Source of the DNA: Picocystis sp. L7
Lineage: Eukaryota > Chlorophyta > Picocystophyceae > Picocystales > Picocystaceae
Direction of reading: 5' to 3'
Length of the DNA: 64,000 nucleotides
Assembly: GCA_020975725.1 (NCBI GenBank)
Contig: QXJR01000015.1
Coordinates: 434,001 to 498,000, forward strand
Part shown: in pieces, positions 62,761 through 64,000 of the stretch
Layout: each line of letters starts with the position of its first letter
How positions within the stretch are numbered: the stretch's first letter is position 1
The notes under the pieces: generated by a model
The model's input: only the letters and a program-made list of their open reading frames with translations
What the model was told of the DNA's origin: nothing
Databases searched by the model: none
Translations under genes and position numbers: made by a program

Positions 62761-64000
62761 CTATTGTCTAGCTTTCCCTTTCTGCTCGGCAATCCACTTA
62801 TTGATGCTGGCTTTCAGCTCATCTTCAGGAACCAGCATTTCTGGCGAGAGAGGTTTACGATTGAATGGATCTGTAGGGTCTGACAGGAGGTGGCGCATTA
62901 TGGTCGCCTTGTCAAGAGTAACACCAGATGTCGGAAGCTTCACGGGCTCTTTCATGAGGGTGTACTGTATAGGGTCGAGGAATTCGTCCGGTACATCCCC
63001 AAGCATTTCTTCATCATCCATCTCGCTCGCCTTAGCTTCTGCTACCCTGGCGCCCAGACTTTCCATCTGCATAACCTTATCTTCGGTAAGAAGAAAGTAT
63101 TCTCTTGCAATCTTTGCAAGTTCATCAAACAACCCATCATGATAGCTGCGACCGTCCCTTGCAATTGCTGCAGCTAGAGAGTTTTCTTTGTCCTTCGAAA
63201 ACAGGTTGATGAAGATATCTGCAAGACGAGAAAGGAGTTCAGAGGGGACAAACCCGTACTTTTCCAAGCCATGCAGCTCCATGGTTCTGGAGCCAGACAG
63301 GTACTCGAGAAATTGCACCAGAAAGTAGTCTAGCATTGAAGCAATCCGATCGACCATCTCAGGACAAAGGAAGGGCACCGTGATTTCTGCAGAAGTGTAC
63401 TGGAGCATTCGTAGATGGACACTGGCCAAGTACAGGTCTGATCGTAGAATTTGCTCTGTCTGGCGAAGTGAAGCTTCTCTCTCATCTCTCTCCCTCGCCG
63501 GTTGTGCTTGCCAAGCAGCAGAATTTGACATTGCCTGTAACGTTTGCCTGACCTCGGGGAGCTTCTTCACGCTTTCGTCAAGAAGGTAGATAGCATCGTT
63601 GATCAGCATATTCAGGAACTTGAGATAAAAGCTGCCTTCTCGCTCCAAGGCCACCCTACACCATTCTTGGCGATGTGCTTGAACCCCCCATAGATACTCC
63701 AGTATCTCTCCAATGTTGTGCCTAATGTTAAATTTATCATAGAACTGTGTATGACTCCCCGTGAATTCGATATCGACGTACAATTTTAGTAAGTTCGGTA
63801 CCAGGTGCTTCACGGCCAGTGGATACACTTCGAGCAACAGCTGCACAGACTTTGGTGGCGGCATACCATGCTGACTGTCCCTTGGTATGCACGCATGAAG
63901 CACCTCTACCATGTCAGCTCTTTTGTATGGGTTCTTGATGTAGTGTGGACTACCCACAAAAACGACGAGGAAATCGATGATGTCTGCCAACTCGTTCTGG
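62761..64000 (-). CDS. UFD2: Ubiquitin conjugation factor E4 (UFD2/UBE4), C-terminal part, 5' end outside window
   Basis: About 413 residues of a larger protein (the family is usually about 950-1050 residues); the frame is open to the right edge. UFD2 extends ubiquitin chains as a U-box E4/E3. The visible Ufd2 core includes FVGSPHYIKNPYKRADMVEVL, LLEVYPLAVKHLVPNLLKLYVDIEFTG, FYDKFNIRHNIGEILEYLW, FLNMLINDAIYLLDES and FLSGSRTMELHGLEKYGF-like blocks. The C-terminal U-box reads DEFLDPIQYTLMKEPVKLPT and TLDKATIMRHLLSDPTDPFNRKPL, with the Ile, Pro and Asp residues that contact E2. The stop follows a basic tail. No intron is needed in this part. Confidence 0.95.
   Translation of the reverse strand, partial: QNELADIIDFLVVFVGSPHYIKNPYKRADMVEVLHACIPRDSQHGMPPPKSVQLLLEVYPLAVKHLVPNLLKLYVDIEFTGSHTQFYDKFNIRHNIGEILEYLWGVQAHRQEWCRVALEREGSFYLKFLNMLINDAIYLLDESVKKLPEVRQTLQAMSNSAAWQAQPARERDEREASLRQTEQILRSDLYLASVHLRMLQYTSAEITVPFLCPEMVDRIASMLDYFLVQFLEYLSGSRTMELHGLEKYGFVPSELLSRLADIFINLFSKDKENSLAAAIARDGRSYHDGLFDELAKIAREYFLLTEDKVMQMESLGARVAEAKASEMDDEEMLGDVPDEFLDPIQYTLMKEPVKLPTSGVTLDKATIMRHLLSDPTDPFNRKPLSPEMLVPEDELKASINKWIAEQKGKARQ

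Overview
The window is nuclear DNA of a eukaryote of the green lineage, most likely an intron-poor green alga. The evidence is a PsbR photosystem II protein (a green-lineage protein), plastid-type starch synthase I, acetolactate synthase and bifunctional aspartokinase-homoserine dehydrogenase with leader peptides, a plastid-type pyruvate dehydrogenase E2, a PHT4-type anion transporter, a SABRE/FMP27 lipid-transfer protein, a kinesin-14 with a calponin-homology-like domain and an RWP-RK-like protein. These sit beside universal eukaryotic genes (UTP14, RPN5, MIS12, HSP90, UFD2, VMA12, DMC1). AATAAA-like polyadenylation signals follow several genes. I do not name a species.

Layout: about 30 genes, mostly single-exon or with one to four introns. 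The introns reconstructed here are mostly 80-140 nt; the extremes are 48 and 384 nt, and many lie near the 5' end. From left to right: coiled-coil gene (3' end only), GT8-like glycosyltransferase, UTP14, DMC1 (-), PGP synthase, RPN5 (-), coiled-coil protein, MIS12, KCH-like kinesin, WD40 protein (-), coiled-coil/GAR-domain protein (-), hypothetical, starch synthase I (-), RWP-RK-like protein, zinc-finger DEDDh exonuclease (-), acetolactate synthase, LRR receptor-like protein (-), MPO1-like (-), SABRE/FMP27 (-), VMA12 (-), two membrane-protein hypotheticals, a possible small gene, PsbR (-), plastid PDH E2, beta-lactamase-like serine hydrolase (-), PHT4 transporter, HSP90 (-), AnmK (-), AK-HSDH, and the 3' part of UFD2/UBE4 (-). 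Many neighbours are convergent with gaps of about 50-260 bp or divergent with a shared upstream region.

Points that stand out: (1) the 6.6-kb SABRE-type coding region ends in TGA that overlaps the ATG of the MPO1-like gene (ATGA), an arrangement typical of bacterial operons and a candidate dicistronic nuclear transcript linking two ER lipid proteins; (2) upstream regions carry short, often perfect inverted repeats of several recurring types (ATCGAGATCT, TGGACCG/CGGTCTTTCC, GGGGCGACCCC, AAGGGGGGCA); (3) two genes of bacterial cell-wall type, AnmK and a class A beta-lactamase-like hydrolase, lie within 7 kb of each other, and their divergent promoters share two 10-mers; (4) a GAR (Gas2-related) microtubule-binding motif occurs in an algal coiled-coil protein; (5) DMC1 implies a meiotic programme. 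No transposon, viral copy, CRISPR array, rRNA or tRNA gene could be supported.
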